Assembly: GCF_003260265.1 (NCBI RefSeq) | Contig: NZ_QITQ01000013.1 | Location: forward strand, 1-64,000 | Source: Roseovarius amoyensis | GTDB taxonomy: Bacteria; Pseudomonadota; Alphaproteobacteria; Rhodobacterales; Rhodobacteraceae | Length of the DNA: 64,000 bases | Direction: 5' to 3' | Shown here: piece by piece, positions 17,466-27,830 of the stretch | How the letters are laid out: the number at the start of each line of letters is the position of its first letter | Position numbering within the stretch: the stretch's first letter is position 1 | Notes under the pieces: generated by a model | Seen by the model: only the letters and a program-made list of their open reading frames with translations | What the model was told of the DNA's origin: nothing | The model's database searches: none | Position numbers and translations under genes: made by a program

Positions 17466-18380
17466 ATGACAGGATTTCGAACCGCACTCATCCTGTGTCT
17501 ATGCCTCGCGGGGCCTGCCAGCGCGCAGGACGCCCCGTCGCGCTTTGGCGTGCAGGACCGCATCGGCGCATCGGTAATGATGACCGAATCGAACGCCATC
17601 CAGGCGGCCAACATCATCCAGCGCGGCCGGGTCGTCAGCCTCGGGCGCGACTATCGCTCCGACATGCCCCAGACGCCAGGGCAGGATCTGCGGCTGACGC
17701 AGATCCGGGTGCGCCACGGCGATACCGCCCGGATCGACAGCCAGATCGACGGGCTGACGGCGCATTCGGGTACCCGGCTGGTCGGGCTGGGGCATATCGG
17801 CGCGGCAGACGGCGATGGCGGGCCGATACGGTTCTACAACGGACTGACGGCCGAGGATGACATCCCTGGCGAGTTGGGGGTCGAGCGCGTCGCGCCCTTC
17901 TTTACCCGTGGCATCCTGATCGACATTGTCAGCCTGCGCGGCGGCCCGATGGCGGCGGGTGACGAGATCACCGTTGCCGATATCGAAACCGCGCTCGACT
18001 GGTTCGGCATCGACCCGCCCGGCAATGGCGACGCGGTGATCCTGCATACCGGTTGGGGGCAGCACTGGATCGCCGACAACGACACTTATCTGTCGGGCAG
18101 CCCCGGCTTGGGGCACGAGGCGGCGCAATGGCTGGTCGAGCAGGACGTGGCCCTGATCGGCATCGACAGCTGGAACGTCGAGGCCCTGACACCAGACGCC
18201 CCCGCCGGCGCGCAGCCGGTTCATGTGAGACTGATCACCGATTCCGGCGTCTTCGTGCACGAAAACCTGGAAACCGAGCGCCTGATCGACGCCGAGATCG
18301 CCGAATTCGCCTATATCTTTGCGCCGGTGCCGATTGTCGGCGCAACCGGTTCCATCGGTGCGCCGCTGGCAGTGTACTGA
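17466..18380 (+). CDS. Secreted cyclase-family protein with altered metal motif
   Basis: A 304-residue protein with a signal peptide (1-20, cut after ASA). It resembles the kynurenine formamidase/cyclase superfamily (PF04199 type): VILHTGWGQHW, PGLGHEAAQWLVEQDVALIGIDSWNVE and VHVRLITDSGVFVHENL correspond to the conserved C-terminal part. The usual metal-binding HxGTHxDxPxH appears here as HSGTRLVGLGHIG at 100-112, with Arg for the second His and Gly for Asp. The enzyme may therefore use a different metal site or be inactive. It is periplasmic by prediction, in contrast to cytoplasmic KynB. Substrate unknown. It converges on ntrX with a 20-base gap. Confidence 0.75.
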   Translation: MTGFRTALILCLCLAGPASAQDAPSRFGVQDRIGASVMMTESNAIQAANIIQRGRVVSLGRDYRSDMPQTPGQDLRLTQIRVRHGDTARIDSQIDGLTAHSGTRLVGLGHIGAADGDGGPIRFYNGLTAEDDIPGELGVERVAPFFTRGILIDIVSLRGGPMAAGDEITVADIETALDWFGIDPPGNGDAVILHTGWGQHWIADNDTYLSGSPGLGHEAAQWLVEQDVALIGIDSWNVEALTPDAPAGAQPVHVRLITDSGVFVHENLETERLIDAEIAEFAYIFAPVPIVGATGSIGAPLAVY

Positions 18381-18400
18381 GCGGCGCGCCCTGCCCCGGT

Positions 18401-19798
18401 TCAGCCCGTGCTTTCCGCGTCGGCCTGGCGCGACCCCTTCTGTCCGGTCACGACCCCCAGCGATTTCAGCTTGCGGTGCAGCGCGCTGCGCTCCATCCCG
18501 ACGAATTCGGCGGTGCGGCTGATATTGCCGCCGAAACGGTTGATCTGGGTGACGAGGTATTCGCGTTCGAACGCCTCGCGCGCCTCGCGCAGGGGCAGTG
18601 TCGCCACCGTGCCCGACAGCACCACGCGCCCATCCTCGGCCGGCGCCCCGGTTTCGCCCGGCAGTTCGCGCGCCTCGATCTCGCCGGTGGAGTCGCCCAG
18701 GATCAGCACCCGTTCGATGACGTTTCTCAACTGGCGCACATTCCCCGGCCAGTTCATCGTTTGCAGCAACGCCGCCGCCTCTTCGCTCAGCGGGCGCAGG
18801 GGCAGGCCCTGTTCGCGGTTGAGCTGCTCGATGAAATGTTCCGCCAGCGTGGGGATGTCCTCGCGCCGTTCCTCCAGGCCCGGCACGGCGATCGGCACCA
18901 CGTTCAGGCGGTGAAACAGTTCGCGCCGGAAATTCCCGGCCCCGATCTCGGCCTCAAGGTCGCGGTTGGTGGACGAAATCACCCGCAGATCGACCTGCAC
19001 CTTGTCGGCTCCGCCCACCCGCAGAAAGGTCTGATCCACCAGCACCCGCAAGATTTTCGACTGCGTGCCCGGCGGCATATCCGCCACCTCGTCGAAATAG
19101 ATCACCCCGCCATTGGCCTCTTCCAGCAGGCCCGGCTCGACACCGCGTTCTTCGCTTTCGCGGCCGAACAGCACCTCTTCCATGCGGTCCGGCTCTATCG
19201 AGGCGCAGGCGACCGACACGAACGGCCCGTCGGCCCGGTTCGAACGGGCGTGGATGTACCGCGCCGCCAGTTCCTTGCCACAGCCCGACGCGCCGGTCAG
19301 CATCACCCGGCCGTTGGACTTGGTCACCTTGTCGAGCTGCCCCACCAGCATGCGAAAGGCGGGGCTTTCGCCCAGCATCTCGGCCGGCTCGGCGCCGCGC
19401 CGCTTGAGCGCGATGTTTTCGCGCCGCAGGCGGCTGGTTTCCATCGCCCGGCGGATGACCACCAGCAACTGGTCGATGTTGAAGGGCTTTTCGATAAAGT
19501 CATAGGCGCCCTGCTTGATCGCCGCGACGGCGATCTCGATGTTGCCATGCCCCGAGATGATGACGACCGGTACATCCGGGTAGTCGCGCTTGACGATCTT
19601 GAGGATGTCGATGCCATCCATGGTGCTGTCTTTCAGCCAGATATCGAGGATCAGCATCCCCGGTGGCTCGGCCGCGATGGCGGCCATGCATTCCTCCGAA
19701 CTGCCCGCAAGGCGGGTGGTAAAGCCCTCGTCCTCCAGGATGTCCGAGATCAGTTCCCGGATGTCCCGTTCGTCGTCGACGATCAGAATATCGCTCAT
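18401..19798 (-). CDS. ntrX: Response regulator NtrX
   Basis: A 465-residue response regulator of the NtrC superfamily. The receiver domain has phospho-acceptor D52 (MLILDIWLKD), the AAA+ domain has Walker A GASGCGKE at 169-176, and a Fis-type helix-turn-helix closes the protein (GGNISRTAEFVGMERSALHRKLKSLG). The GAFTGA sigma-54 contact loop is missing (FGRESEERGVEPGLLEEA in its place), as in other alphaproteobacterial NtrX proteins. It pairs with NtrY, 7 bases upstream, and regulates nitrogen, envelope or redox responses in relatives. Confidence 0.94.
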   Translation of the reverse strand: MSDILIVDDERDIRELISDILEDEGFTTRLAGSSEECMAAIAAEPPGMLILDIWLKDSTMDGIDILKIVKRDYPDVPVVIISGHGNIEIAVAAIKQGAYDFIEKPFNIDQLLVVIRRAMETSRLRRENIALKRRGAEPAEMLGESPAFRMLVGQLDKVTKSNGRVMLTGASGCGKELAARYIHARSNRADGPFVSVACASIEPDRMEEVLFGRESEERGVEPGLLEEANGGVIYFDEVADMPPGTQSKILRVLVDQTFLRVGGADKVQVDLRVISSTNRDLEAEIGAGNFRRELFHRLNVVPIAVPGLEERREDIPTLAEHFIEQLNREQGLPLRPLSEEAAALLQTMNWPGNVRQLRNVIERVLILGDSTGEIEARELPGETGAPAEDGRVVLSGTVATLPLREAREAFEREYLVTQINRFGGNISRTAEFVGMERSALHRKLKSLGVVTGQKGSRQADAESTG

Positions 19799-19805
19799 CT
19801 TAACC

Positions 19806-22073
19806 TCATACCGCCTGTTTATCCCTGTTTTCCGCCGCCGCCAGCGGCAGACGGATCACCGCCTGCGCACCGCGATGGTCACCCGCCGGCGTGCCGGGCG
19901 CAAAGGGCGGCGCGTCTTCCAACGCCAGTGTGCCGCCATGTTCCTCGATGATCTTCTTGACGATGGGCAGTCCCAGACCGGTGCCCTTTTCGCGCGTCGT
20001 CACGTATGGTTCGAACAGGCGCGAACGGTCCTCGGGCAATCCGATGCCGTTGTCGGCGATGGTGATCACCGCCTTGTCACCCTCGATCCGGCTGGCCACC
20101 CTCACACAGGGTTTCAGCCCCTCTGGTGCGCCTTTTTCCTGCAGACTTTCAATGGCTTCGCCTGCATTCTTCAACAAGTTCGTCAACGCCTGACTGATCA
20201 TGGTCGCGTCGATATCGGCCAGGATTTCGGGCGCGCCATAGTCGGTCTCGAACCGCACATCGGGCTGGCCCGCCTCTTGCAGGGTCACCGCCTCGCGCAG
20301 CAGCGTGGCCAGGTCCTGCTGGCTTGTCTGCGGCTCGGGCATGCGGGCGAACTTGGAAAATTCGTCGACGATACGGCGCAGGTCATCGGTCTGGCGCACG
20401 ATGACGCCGGTCAGCTGCTCCAGGTCGGCGGCCTGGGTTTCGTCCAGCACGCGGCCGAACTTGCGCGCGATGCGCTGCGCCGACAGCTTGATCGGGGTCA
20501 GCGGGTTCTTGATCTCATGCGCGATCCGGCGGGCCACGTCGCCCCAGGCGGCCATTCGCTGGGCCGACACCAGATCTGTGACGTCGTCAAAGGCAACGAC
20601 ATAGCCCTCGCGCCGGCCATCCTCGTTCATCCGGGTCGACATCCGCACCAGCAGATGTTCCATCCGGTCGCCGCGGCCGACCTTGATTTCCTCCTGCACG
20701 AAACCGCCGGAGCTGCCCCTGAGCCGCTCGAACAGCGGCCCGAACTCGGGCACCGCCAGGCTGAGCGACACCAGTTGCCGGTCGCCATGCCAGTCAAGCA
20801 GCCGCTCGGCGGCGCGGTTGACGAATGCGACCCGCCCGCCCGCATCGAGCCCCACAACCCCCGATGACACCGACCCCAGTACCGAATCGAACAGCCGCCG
20901 GCGCCGTTCGATCTGTTCGGTATTAGCCAGAAGGTGATCACGCTGGCGTTTAAGTTGCTTGGTCATCTGGTTGAAATAGCTGGACAACATGGCGATTTCA
21001 TCGTCGCCACCTTCCTCGTGCACCCGCACGTCCAGGTCGCCTTCACCCACCCGCTGGGCGGCGCTGGTCAGCCGGCCCACGGGCCGCGACAGGCGTTCGG
21101 CAAACCACATTCCCAGCCAAACCGCCGCCAGGATCAGGATCACCGCGAAGCCGACATAGACCAGCCCGAATTCGAACAGCAGCCTGCCCCGCTCGCTTTC
21201 GCGCTGGTTATAGAATCGCGCCGTTTCCTGGGTTTCATCGAGCAGGTTCAGAATGGCGCCGTCGACCTCGCGGCTGACATAGAGAAAGCGATCGGGAATT
21301 TCCGCCAGCGGCAGCAGCGCGCGGAACTCGTTATTGTCCCAGTCGCGGATCACCAGCACGCCATCGGCGAGGGCCTGTTCGATCTGGGCGCGGCTGGGTT
21401 GCTCGTAGTCGAACAGGTAGGACCGTTCGCCGCGGGCACGGATGTCGCCAGTGCCGTCGATGACATAGGCCTCGCGCAGGCCACGCTGGATTTCGCGCTG
21501 GCCACGCGACAGGATCTGCCGGATCTGGCCGTCATCCAGAAAGACCGCCGCGCGCTTGGTCGCGTCGATCAGCGAGGCCAGCGCACGCGCATCCGTCACC
21601 AGGTCGCGGCGGTGTTCCTCTTCATAGGCCTGGGCGGCGCCGACCGAGTTGTCGACCACCCGCCCGACCCGGTCGGAAAACCACGCCTCGAGCCCCATGT
21701 TGACCGAGAGCGTGGCAAAGACCGCGACCGCGATGGTGGGCAACAGCGCCATACCGGCGAACACGCCCGTCAGGCGCAGGTGCAGGCGCGAGCCCGCTGA
21801 ATGCCGCCGCCGCGCCGCGATCATCCGCATCAGTTGCTGCACCACCAGCGCGGCAACGATGATCACATAGACCAGATCGCTGAGCAGCACGATGCGCAGC
21901 ACGTCCGATGACGACCCCTCGTCGAGGGGGCCCATGACGAGGTAGGTGAGCAATGCCAGGACCGGCCCCAGCACCACTAGGCCCAGGGTCGCCAGCGTCC
22001 GCACCCGGCGTTGCCGGCGCAACCGGCTCACGGTTTCCCATGAAAACTGCCGTGTCCCTGTAGCCACGGACAC
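19806..22073 (-). CDS. ntrY: Sensor histidine kinase NtrY
   Basis: A 755-residue membrane sensor kinase. Three or four N-terminal transmembrane helices surround an extracytoplasmic sensing region, followed by HAMP (near 320-375, RLSRPVGRLTSAAQRVGEGDLDVRV), PAS (near 390-490), HisKA with [19 protein letters not shown], and HATPase_c with NLLKNAGEAIE, DNGIGLPE and GTGLGLPIV. It phosphorylates NtrX. The frame opens with GTG at 22073; a second GTG at 22067 has better spacing to an upstream GGGGG run, so the start is uncertain by two codons. It lies 93 bases after ntrC. Confidence 0.94.
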   Translation of the reverse strand: MSVATGTRQFSWETVSRLRRQRRVRTLATLGLVVLGPVLALLTYLVMGPLDEGSSSDVLRIVLLSDLVYVIIVAALVVQQLMRMIAARRRHSAGSRLHLRLTGVFAGMALLPTIAVAVFATLSVNMGLEAWFSDRVGRVVDNSVGAAQAYEEEHRRDLVTDARALASLIDATKRAAVFLDDGQIRQILSRGQREIQRGLREAYVIDGTGDIRARGERSYLFDYEQPSRAQIEQALADGVLVIRDWDNNEFRALLPLAEIPDRFLYVSREVDGAILNLLDETQETARFYNQRESERGRLLFEFGLVYVGFAVILILAAVWLGMWFAERLSRPVGRLTSAAQRVGEGDLDVRVHEEGGDDEIAMLSSYFNQMTKQLKRQRDHLLANTEQIERRRRLFDSVLGSVSSGVVGLDAGGRVAFVNRAAERLLDWHGDRQLVSLSLAVPEFGPLFERLRGSSGGFVQEEIKVGRGDRMEHLLVRMSTRMNEDGRREGYVVAFDDVTDLVSAQRMAAWGDVARRIAHEIKNPLTPIKLSAQRIARKFGRVLDETQAADLEQLTGVIVRQTDDLRRIVDEFSKFARMPEPQTSQQDLATLLREAVTLQEAGQPDVRFETDYGAPEILADIDATMISQALTNLLKNAGEAIESLQEKGAPEGLKPCVRVASRIEGDKAVITIADNGIGLPEDRSRLFEPYVTTREKGTGLGLPIVKKIIEEHGGTLALEDAPPFAPGTPAGDHRGAQAVIRLPLAAAENRDKQAV

Positions 22074-22166
22074 CCCCCATCAAATTGTATGCCGTGTGCG
22101 GTTGCCCGCTATATCTGCCCCTGCGCAGCGTATTGGCCCCATTCGGCCACAGGGTCTGTTGCAGTT

Positions 22167-23540
22167 TTACATCAACTTGCGGCGGCGTGTCACGCGAATA
22201 TCCAGATCGGTGATCTTCTTGCGCAGGGTATTGCGGTTGATGCCCAGCAGGGCGGCGCATTTCGCCTGGTTTCCGCCGGTCGCATCCAACGCGATCTCGA
22301 TCAGCGGCTGTTCGATTTCCCGCAGGATTCGGGCATGCAGACCCGGCGGCGGCAGGGTGTTGCCGTGCAGATCGAAATAGCGCCGCAGATGCCCCGCGAC
22401 AGAGGCCGACAGGCTTTCACCGCCATTCGCCACGGCCAGCGGCGCGGCCCCCGGCTGACCGGATAGCGCCGCCTCGACCTCGGCGCGGGTGATTTCGTCC
22501 CCCCGCGCGGTCAGCCCGGCGCGGGCCACGAAATTCTGCAGCTGGCGCACGTTGCCGGGCCAGCCATAGGCGCGCATCAGCTCGATCGCCCCCTCGGACA
22601 GCGTTGTGGGCCGCTGGCCAGCGCGCTCTGCCTCGGCCAGGAAATGCGTCGCCAGCAGGGGGATGTCATCGATGCGGGCGCGCAGCGGCGGAACCTCGAC
22701 CACCCCGCCCGACAGGCGATAATAGAGGTCGGGACGCAAACCCGCCTCATCCGCCGAGCCAACCTGCGCGCCCTGGCTGGTGGCCATGAAGCGCGGCGCG
22801 TGTTCGCCCGGCGCGTCGATCATCCACACCGCACGCGCCTGGAATTCGGGGGCGAAATCGCCGATCCCGTCAAAGACGATGCTGCCCCCGCGCGCCCGCG
22901 TCAGCAGCCGGGCCGGACCGTCCGCGTCGATCAGGTCCGCCGGCGCCACGACGACAAACGGCAAGGTGCGCCGATCCGACAGATCGTGAATGGCGCGCGC
23001 AATCAGCGATTTACCGGTGCCCGATTCGCCGCTGATCAGAACCGGCAGATCGCTGCTCAGCAATCTCGCCACCACCCGGAAAAGTGTCTGCATCGCCGGG
23101 GTGCGCCCGATCAGCGGCAGCTCCTCTGGTGGCATGTCGTCGGTGGCGGCGGCAGCATCGGGCGTCGACCTGCGTTCGCGGGCCTCCAGCGCGCGGGCGG
23201 TGCGCTTCATCAGTTCGGGCAGGTCGAACGGCTTTGGCAGATAGTCGAAGGCGGCGGCCTCTTCGGCGCGGATCGCGGTCATGATCGTGTTCTGGGCCGA
23301 AATCACGATCACCGGCAGGCCGGGCCGGTCGGCGGCGATCCGGGGCAGCATTTCCAGCCCGTTGCCGTCAGGCATCCGCACATCGGTGATCACCGCGTCG
23401 CCGCGACCCTCGGCCACCCAGCGCATCAGGGTGGTCAGCGAACTGGTGGCGTGCACCCGACAGCCGGCCCGCGTCAGCGCCTGGGTCAGCACGGTGCGGA
23501 TGGTGCGGTCGTCATCTGCGACCAGAACGGTTCCGTCCAT
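22167..23540 (-). CDS. ntrC: Nitrogen regulation protein NtrC lacking the GAFTGA loop
   Basis: A 457-residue response regulator: receiver domain with D53 ([10 protein letters not shown]), AAA+ domain with Walker A GESGTGKS at 171-178, and C-terminal Fis domain ([22 protein letters not shown]). The part between Walker A and Walker B is shortened and has no GAFTGA. NtrC of Rhodobacter capsulatus is the known case of such a protein and works with the sigma-70 polymerase; I infer the same here. The start overlaps the ntrB stop by one base. Confidence 0.95.
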   Translation of the reverse strand: MDGTVLVADDDRTIRTVLTQALTRAGCRVHATSSLTTLMRWVAEGRGDAVITDVRMPDGNGLEMLPRIAADRPGLPVIVISAQNTIMTAIRAEEAAAFDYLPKPFDLPELMKRTARALEARERRSTPDAAAATDDMPPEELPLIGRTPAMQTLFRVVARLLSSDLPVLISGESGTGKSLIARAIHDLSDRRTLPFVVVAPADLIDADGPARLLTRARGGSIVFDGIGDFAPEFQARAVWMIDAPGEHAPRFMATSQGAQVGSADEAGLRPDLYYRLSGGVVEVPPLRARIDDIPLLATHFLAEAERAGQRPTTLSEGAIELMRAYGWPGNVRQLQNFVARAGLTARGDEITRAEVEAALSGQPGAAPLAVANGGESLSASVAGHLRRYFDLHGNTLPPPGLHARILREIEQPLIEIALDATGGNQAKCAALLGINRNTLRKKITDLDIRVTRRRKLM

Positions 23541-24613
23541 CAGCCCTCCTCCGTCTTTGCGGCCAGCGGCAGCGAGACGCGGAACACCGTCCGCCCCGGC
23601 ACCGACGAGACCGCGATCCAGCCATCATGATCCGAAACGATCCGGGCGGCCAGCGCCAGCCCCAGCCCGGTGCCGTTCTCGCGCCCGGAAACGAAGGGGT
23701 CGAAAACGTCCTCTGCGATGTCGGGCGGCAGGCCCGGACCATCGTCGATGACCTCAACCTGCAGCGGCAGCGACCTGCCCGGCCCCTCGCCGCCGCGCCG
23801 CCTGAGCGAGGGTTCGTAATAGCTGTGCAGGATGACGGTGCCGCCGCCCTCGCCCGCCGCCTCGGCGGCGTTGCGGATCAGGTTGGAAAACACCTGCAGC
23901 AACTGGTCCGCATCCCCGCAGGCGGGCGGCAGCGAGGGGTCGTAATTCTCAATGATGCGCATATGCGCCGCCACCCCCACTGCGGCCGAGCGCCGCGCGC
24001 GATCCAGCACGTCGTGGATGTTGATCGCCTCCATGCGCGGCTCGGTCATGTTGCCGAACTGCTCGACCTGTTCCAGCAGGGCCACGATGCGCCGGCTTTC
24101 GCTGACGATCAGGTCGGTCAGTTCGCGATCCCCGCCCGACAGCGACATCGACAGCAGTTGCGCCGCCCCGGTAATGCCGGCGAGCGGGTTCTTGATCTCG
24201 TGCGCCAGCATATCGGCCATGCCGATGGCGGAGCGCGCGGCGGCCCTGACCGACTGGCCCTGGCTGACGCGACCGGCCAGTTCGCGCGGGGAAATCAGCA
24301 GGATCATGTGACCGGCCTCACCCGTCAGCGGCGCGATCTGCAGATTGCACAAAAGCGGCGCGCGCTCACCCGTGCCGACATCGACATCGTTGACGAAAAG
24401 CGGCGCACCATCGCGGCGCGCGCGCGCCAGCGCGTCGTCCAGCGGTGCATCGACCGCCAGCCTGTCCCATATCGGCTGCCCTTTCAGCGTGCGGGCAGAG
24501 GCCATCATGAACCCTTCGGCAGCGGGGTTGATGCGCACGATGTGATCATCGGCATCCAGCACCAGCGTCGGCACCGGCAGCGAGGTCCAAACCGCGTCTT
24601 CGTCCTTGTTCAC
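23540..24613 (-). CDS. ntrB: Nitrogen regulation sensor kinase NtrB
   Basis: A 357-residue soluble kinase/phosphatase: N-terminal PAS domain ([22 protein letters not shown]), HisKA with [20 protein letters not shown], and HATPase_c with [17 protein letters not shown] and GTGLGLALA. It controls NtrC phosphorylation under PII signalling. I chose the GTG at 24613, which overlaps the dusB stop (GTGA) and gives the family length; the open frame continues upstream inside dusB only as an artefact. Confidence 0.94.
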   Translation of the reverse strand: MNKDEDAVWTSLPVPTLVLDADDHIVRINPAAEGFMMASARTLKGQPIWDRLAVDAPLDDALARARRDGAPLFVNDVDVGTGERAPLLCNLQIAPLTGEAGHMILLISPRELAGRVSQGQSVRAAARSAIGMADMLAHEIKNPLAGITGAAQLLSMSLSGGDRELTDLIVSESRRIVALLEQVEQFGNMTEPRMEAINIHDVLDRARRSAAVGVAAHMRIIENYDPSLPPACGDADQLLQVFSNLIRNAAEAAGEGGGTVILHSYYEPSLRRRGGEGPGRSLPLQVEVIDDGPGLPPDIAEDVFDPFVSGRENGTGLGLALAARIVSDHDGWIAVSSVPGRTVFRVSLPLAAKTEEG

Positions 24614-25605
24614 GCTGCCACCCTTTCGCTTTGGCCAAACACCTCGGGCAACAGCCGCAGCACCTGCGCCGGTGACGGGGCCGTCAACACCTGGCGGCGC
24701 AACCCCGCATCGGCACCGGCGGTATCCATGTACCATCCCAGGTGCTTTCGCGCGACGCGCCCGCCCAGGTCAGAGCCGTAAAAGCCCAGCATCGCCTCGT
24801 AATGATCGGCCACCATGTCGGCCAGTTCCGCGCCTTGGGGCACCCTTGGCGCCGGGGCACCGAACAGCACATGCGCCACCTCGGCCAGCAGCCAGGGCCG
24901 GCCCCGCGCCGCGCGCCCGATCATCACCCCGTCCGCGCCCGACTGCGCCCGCGCCCTGGCCGCGCTGACCGGCCCGGCGATGTCGCCATTGACGATCAGG
25001 GGGATGCGCACCGCCTCGCGCACGCTTGCAATCGCCGTCCAGTCGGCCTGTCCGGTATAGAACTGACAGCGCGTGCGGCCATGAACGGTGATCATCGCCA
25101 CGCCTGCCGCCTCGGCCCGCTGCGCGATCAGGTGCGCGTTGTGGCTGTCGTCGTCCCAGCCCAGCCGGGTTTTCAGCGTCACCGGCACCGAGACCGCGCC
25201 CACCACCGCCTCTATCAGGCGCAGCGCATGGTCGGGGTCGCGCATCAGCGCCGAGCCGCTTGCGCCCGCTCCGGTCGCCGATGTCACCTTGCGCGCCGGA
25301 CAGCCCATGTTGATGTCGATGATACGCGCGCCCATGTCCTGGGCCATGCGGGCGGCCTCGGCCATCCAGTAGGCTTCGCAACCGGCGATCTGCACCGCCG
25401 TACCGGCCGCGCCCGGCGCCAGTTCGGCCTTTTCGCGCGCACCAGGGCGGGCCTGAACCATCTCCTGGCTGGCAATCATCTCGCTCACGACCAGCCCGGC
25501 GCCAAAACGGGCCACCAAGCGGCGGAACGGCAGATCGGTGATGCCCGCCATCGGGGCCAGAAAAACGGCCGGGGCAAGCGCGGTATCGGCTAGCGTGACG
25601 GTCAA
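24610..25605 (-). CDS. dusB: tRNA-dihydrouridine synthase DusB (NifR3)
   Basis: A 331-residue FMN enzyme that reduces uridine in the tRNA D-loop. It has [15 protein letters not shown] near the N-terminus, the catalytic-cysteine segment [21 protein letters not shown] and VHGRTR. I chose the TTG at 25605: AAGGA lies 8 bases upstream, it gives the usual family N-terminus, and a promoter predicted at 25632-25660 would start transcription near 25625, after the alternative ATG at 25644. It is first gene of the dusB-ntrBC-ntrYX operon, the arrangement called nifR3-ntrB-ntrC in R. capsulatus. Confidence 0.92.
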   Translation of the reverse strand: MTVTLADTALAPAVFLAPMAGITDLPFRRLVARFGAGLVVSEMIASQEMVQARPGAREKAELAPGAAGTAVQIAGCEAYWMAEAARMAQDMGARIIDINMGCPARKVTSATGAGASGSALMRDPDHALRLIEAVVGAVSVPVTLKTRLGWDDDSHNAHLIAQRAEAAGVAMITVHGRTRCQFYTGQADWTAIASVREAVRIPLIVNGDIAGPVSAARARAQSGADGVMIGRAARGRPWLLAEVAHVLFGAPAPRVPQGAELADMVADHYEAMLGFYGSDLGGRVARKHLGWYMDTAGADAGLRRQVLTAPSPAQVLRLLPEVFGQSERVAA

Positions 25606-25631
25606 ATGCCCAATCCTTGTGCAATCTTTTC

Positions 25632-25660
25632 TATCTATGCCCATGACAGGCAAAGAGCAA
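25632..25660 (-). promoter_or_regulatory. Probable promoter of the dusB-ntr operon
   Basis: On the minus strand TTGCTC (25660-25655) and TAGATA (25637-25632) have a 17-base spacer; the expected start near 25625 leaves a 20-base leader with AAGGA before the TTG codon. Confidence 0.5.
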
Positions 25661-25688
25661 CGGCCCGGCAGGGGGCATGGCAGGCATA

Positions 25689-25717
25689 TTGCAACCGCCG
25701 GCCCGGCCAAGCTATCA
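25689..25717 (+). promoter_or_regulatory. Probable promoter of ispDF, leaderless
   Basis: TTGCAA (25689-25694) and CTATCA (25712-25717) with a 17-base spacer; the predicted start falls on the A of the ATG at 25724. Confidence 0.35.
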
Positions 25718-25723
25718 GGGCGC

Positions 25724-26854
25724 ATGAACATCGCCGCCATCATCGTCGCCGCCGGGCGCGGCAGCCGCGCCGGGCGCGAAACCCCCAAGCAGTGGCAATC
25801 GCTGGGCGGGCGCCGGGTGATCGACAGGACGCTGGCCGCCTTTGCCGCCGTGGGCGCGGTGGGCCGCGTGGTGGTGGTCGTTCACCCCGACGATAGGAAC
25901 CGGATCACGCCCGAGACGGGCATCGAGGTGGTCGCGGGCGGCGCCACGCGCGCCGCATCGGTGCGCAACGGGCTGGAACACCTGGGCGGCTCGGGTATTA
26001 CCCATGTCCTGATCCACGACGCCGCGCGCTGCTGTATCCACCCGGGGCTGATCGAGCGGGTGATCGCCGCGCTTCAGGCGGGCGCCCCCGCCGCCGCGCC
26101 GGCGCTGCCGGTTACCGATGCGCTCTGGCGGGGCGAGGATGGGTGCGTCACCGGCACCGCCGACCGCGACGGGCTCTTTGCCGCGCAGACGCCGCAGGGC
26201 TTTGCCTTCGACGCCATTCTTGCCGCCCACCGCAGCCATGGCGGCACGGCCGCCGACGATGTCGCCGTTGCCCGCGCCGCCGGTCTTGAAGTCGCCATCG
26301 TCGAGGGCGATACCGATAACATCAAGATCACCCACCCGGGCGATTTCGCCCGCGCCGAAAGGATCCTTTCCGTGACGGACATACGCATCGGCACCGGTTT
26401 CGACGTTCACCGTTTCGGCCCCGGCGATACGGTCACGCTGTGCGGCGTCGCTATCGCGCATGATCGCGGGTTGCAGGGGCATTCCGACGCCGATGTCGGG
26501 CTGCACGCGCTCACCGACGCGATCTATGGCGCGCTGGCCGAGGGCGATATCGGCCGCCACTTCCCCCCCTCCGACTCGCAGTGGAAAGGTGCCGACAGCG
26601 CGCTGTTCCTGCGCCACGCCGCCGGGCTGGCGCGCAAAAGGGGCTATCGCATCGGCAATATCGACATCACGCTGATCTGCGAGCGGCCAAAGATCGGCCC
26701 CCATGCCGACACCATGCGCACCCGCGTGGCCGAAATTGCCGGAACCGAGCTGAGCCGTGTCTCGGTCAAGGCCACCACGACCGAGCGCCTTGGCTTTACC
26801 GGCCGCGAAGAAGGCATCGCCGCGCAGGCGGCGGTGTCGCTGATCACGGCATGA
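25724..26854 (+). CDS. ispDF: Bifunctional IspD/IspF of the MEP isoprenoid pathway
   Basis: A 376-residue fusion. The N-terminal cytidylyltransferase IspD (about 1-222, [26 protein letters not shown]) makes CDP-methylerythritol; the C-terminal cyclase IspF (about 223-376) starts [11 protein letters not shown], the metal-site motif DVH, and has [19 protein letters not shown]. The two activities are steps 3 and 5 of the pathway; the fusion is typical of alphaproteobacteria. The ATG at 25724 fits the conserved [11 protein letters not shown] start. The stop is 10 bases before pgpA. Confidence 0.97.
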   Translation: MNIAAIIVAAGRGSRAGRETPKQWQSLGGRRVIDRTLAAFAAVGAVGRVVVVVHPDDRNRITPETGIEVVAGGATRAASVRNGLEHLGGSGITHVLIHDAARCCIHPGLIERVIAALQAGAPAAAPALPVTDALWRGEDGCVTGTADRDGLFAAQTPQGFAFDAILAAHRSHGGTAADDVAVARAAGLEVAIVEGDTDNIKITHPGDFARAERILSVTDIRIGTGFDVHRFGPGDTVTLCGVAIAHDRGLQGHSDADVGLHALTDAIYGALAEGDIGRHFPPSDSQWKGADSALFLRHAAGLARKRGYRIGNIDITLICERPKIGPHADTMRTRVAEIAGTELSRVSVKATTTERLGFTGREEGIAAQAAVSLITA

Positions 26855-26864
26855 GGACCGCACC

Positions 26865-27362
26865 ATGAGGCTGAGCCATCTGATCGCCACTGTCGCCCAT
26901 GTCGGCCACCTGCGCCCCGCCCCCGGCACATGGGGGTCGCTGGTGGCGCTGCCGATGGCCTGGGCGCTGCACGCGATTGCCGGGCCGTGGCTGCTGATCG
27001 TCGCCATTGTCGCCACGTTCTTCAAGGGCTGGTGGGCGACCGCGCGCGAAACCGCGGGCAAGGACGATCACGACCCATCAGAGATCGTGATTGACGAGGT
27101 GGTCGGCCAGTGGATCGCCTTTCTGCCCGTCTCGATCGGCGCGGCGCATGTGGGTGCGCCGCTGACCGCGCTGTGGCCCGGCTGGGTGACGGCGTTCCTG
27201 CTGTTTCGTCTCTTTGACATCCTCAAGCCCGGCTGGGTCGGCCGGGCCGACCGACGCGGTGACGCGCTGGGGGTGATGCTGGATGACGTGATCGCCGGCA
27301 TCTTCGCGGCGCTGGGTGTCGTGGTTCTGGCGGCGATTTCACACGGGATCATGGCGCTATGA
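26865..27362 (+). CDS. pgpA: Phosphatidylglycerophosphatase A
   Basis: A 165-residue inner-membrane phosphatase that converts phosphatidylglycerophosphate to phosphatidylglycerol. PgpA motifs are clear: [15 protein letters not shown], then [21 protein letters not shown] with its acidic metal-binding residues, [17 protein letters not shown] and [15 protein letters not shown]. About four membrane segments. Its stop overlaps the next gene by ATGA. Confidence 0.95.
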   Translation: MRLSHLIATVAHVGHLRPAPGTWGSLVALPMAWALHAIAGPWLLIVAIVATFFKGWWATARETAGKDDHDPSEIVIDEVVGQWIAFLPVSIGAAHVGAPLTALWPGWVTAFLLFRLFDILKPGWVGRADRRGDALGVMLDDVIAGIFAALGVVVLAAISHGIMAL

Positions 27363-27829
27363 CCGCCGCGGACCTGCTGCAACGGGCCCGCGCGGCGGGC
27401 GTGACCATCGTCACTGCCGAAAGCTGCACCGGCGGCATGGTGGCGGCGGCGCTGACCGATGTGGCCGGGTCATCCGACGTGTTCGAGCGCGGATATGTCA
27501 CCTATTCCAACGACGCCAAGATGGAATGCCTCGACGTCTCGCCCCGTACCCTGCGCGAATTCGGCGCCGTGTCGGAAGAGGTGGCAAAAGAGATGGCCGA
27601 GGGCGCGCTGGCCAACTCCTATGCCGGGCTGGCGGTATCCGTGACGGGCATCGCCGGGCCAGGTGGGTCGGAAACAAAGCCCGAGGGGCGGGTTTGCTTT
27701 GGCCTCGCCATGACCGGCCGCCCCACCCGCACCGAGACACAGGAATTCGGCGCGCAAGGGCGCGACACGGTGCGCGCGCTGTCGCGCGATCATGCCTTGG
27801 GGCTGTTAGGTGCGGCGCTCAGCGGCTGA
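27359..27829 (+). CDS. pncC: CinA-like nicotinamide-nucleotide amidase (PncC)
   Basis: A 156-residue stand-alone CinA C-terminal domain, which deamidates NMN to nicotinate mononucleotide for NAD recycling. Conserved [35 protein letters not shown] and [18 protein letters not shown] are present. Length matches E. coli PncC/YgaD-type proteins, which lack the N-terminal MoCF domain. Translationally coupled to pgpA. Confidence 0.92.
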   Translation: MTAADLLQRARAAGVTIVTAESCTGGMVAAALTDVAGSSDVFERGYVTYSNDAKMECLDVSPRTLREFGAVSEEVAKEMAEGALANSYAGLAVSVTGIAGPGGSETKPEGRVCFGLAMTGRPTRTETQEFGAQGRDTVRALSRDHALGLLGAALSG

Positions 27830-27830
27830 G

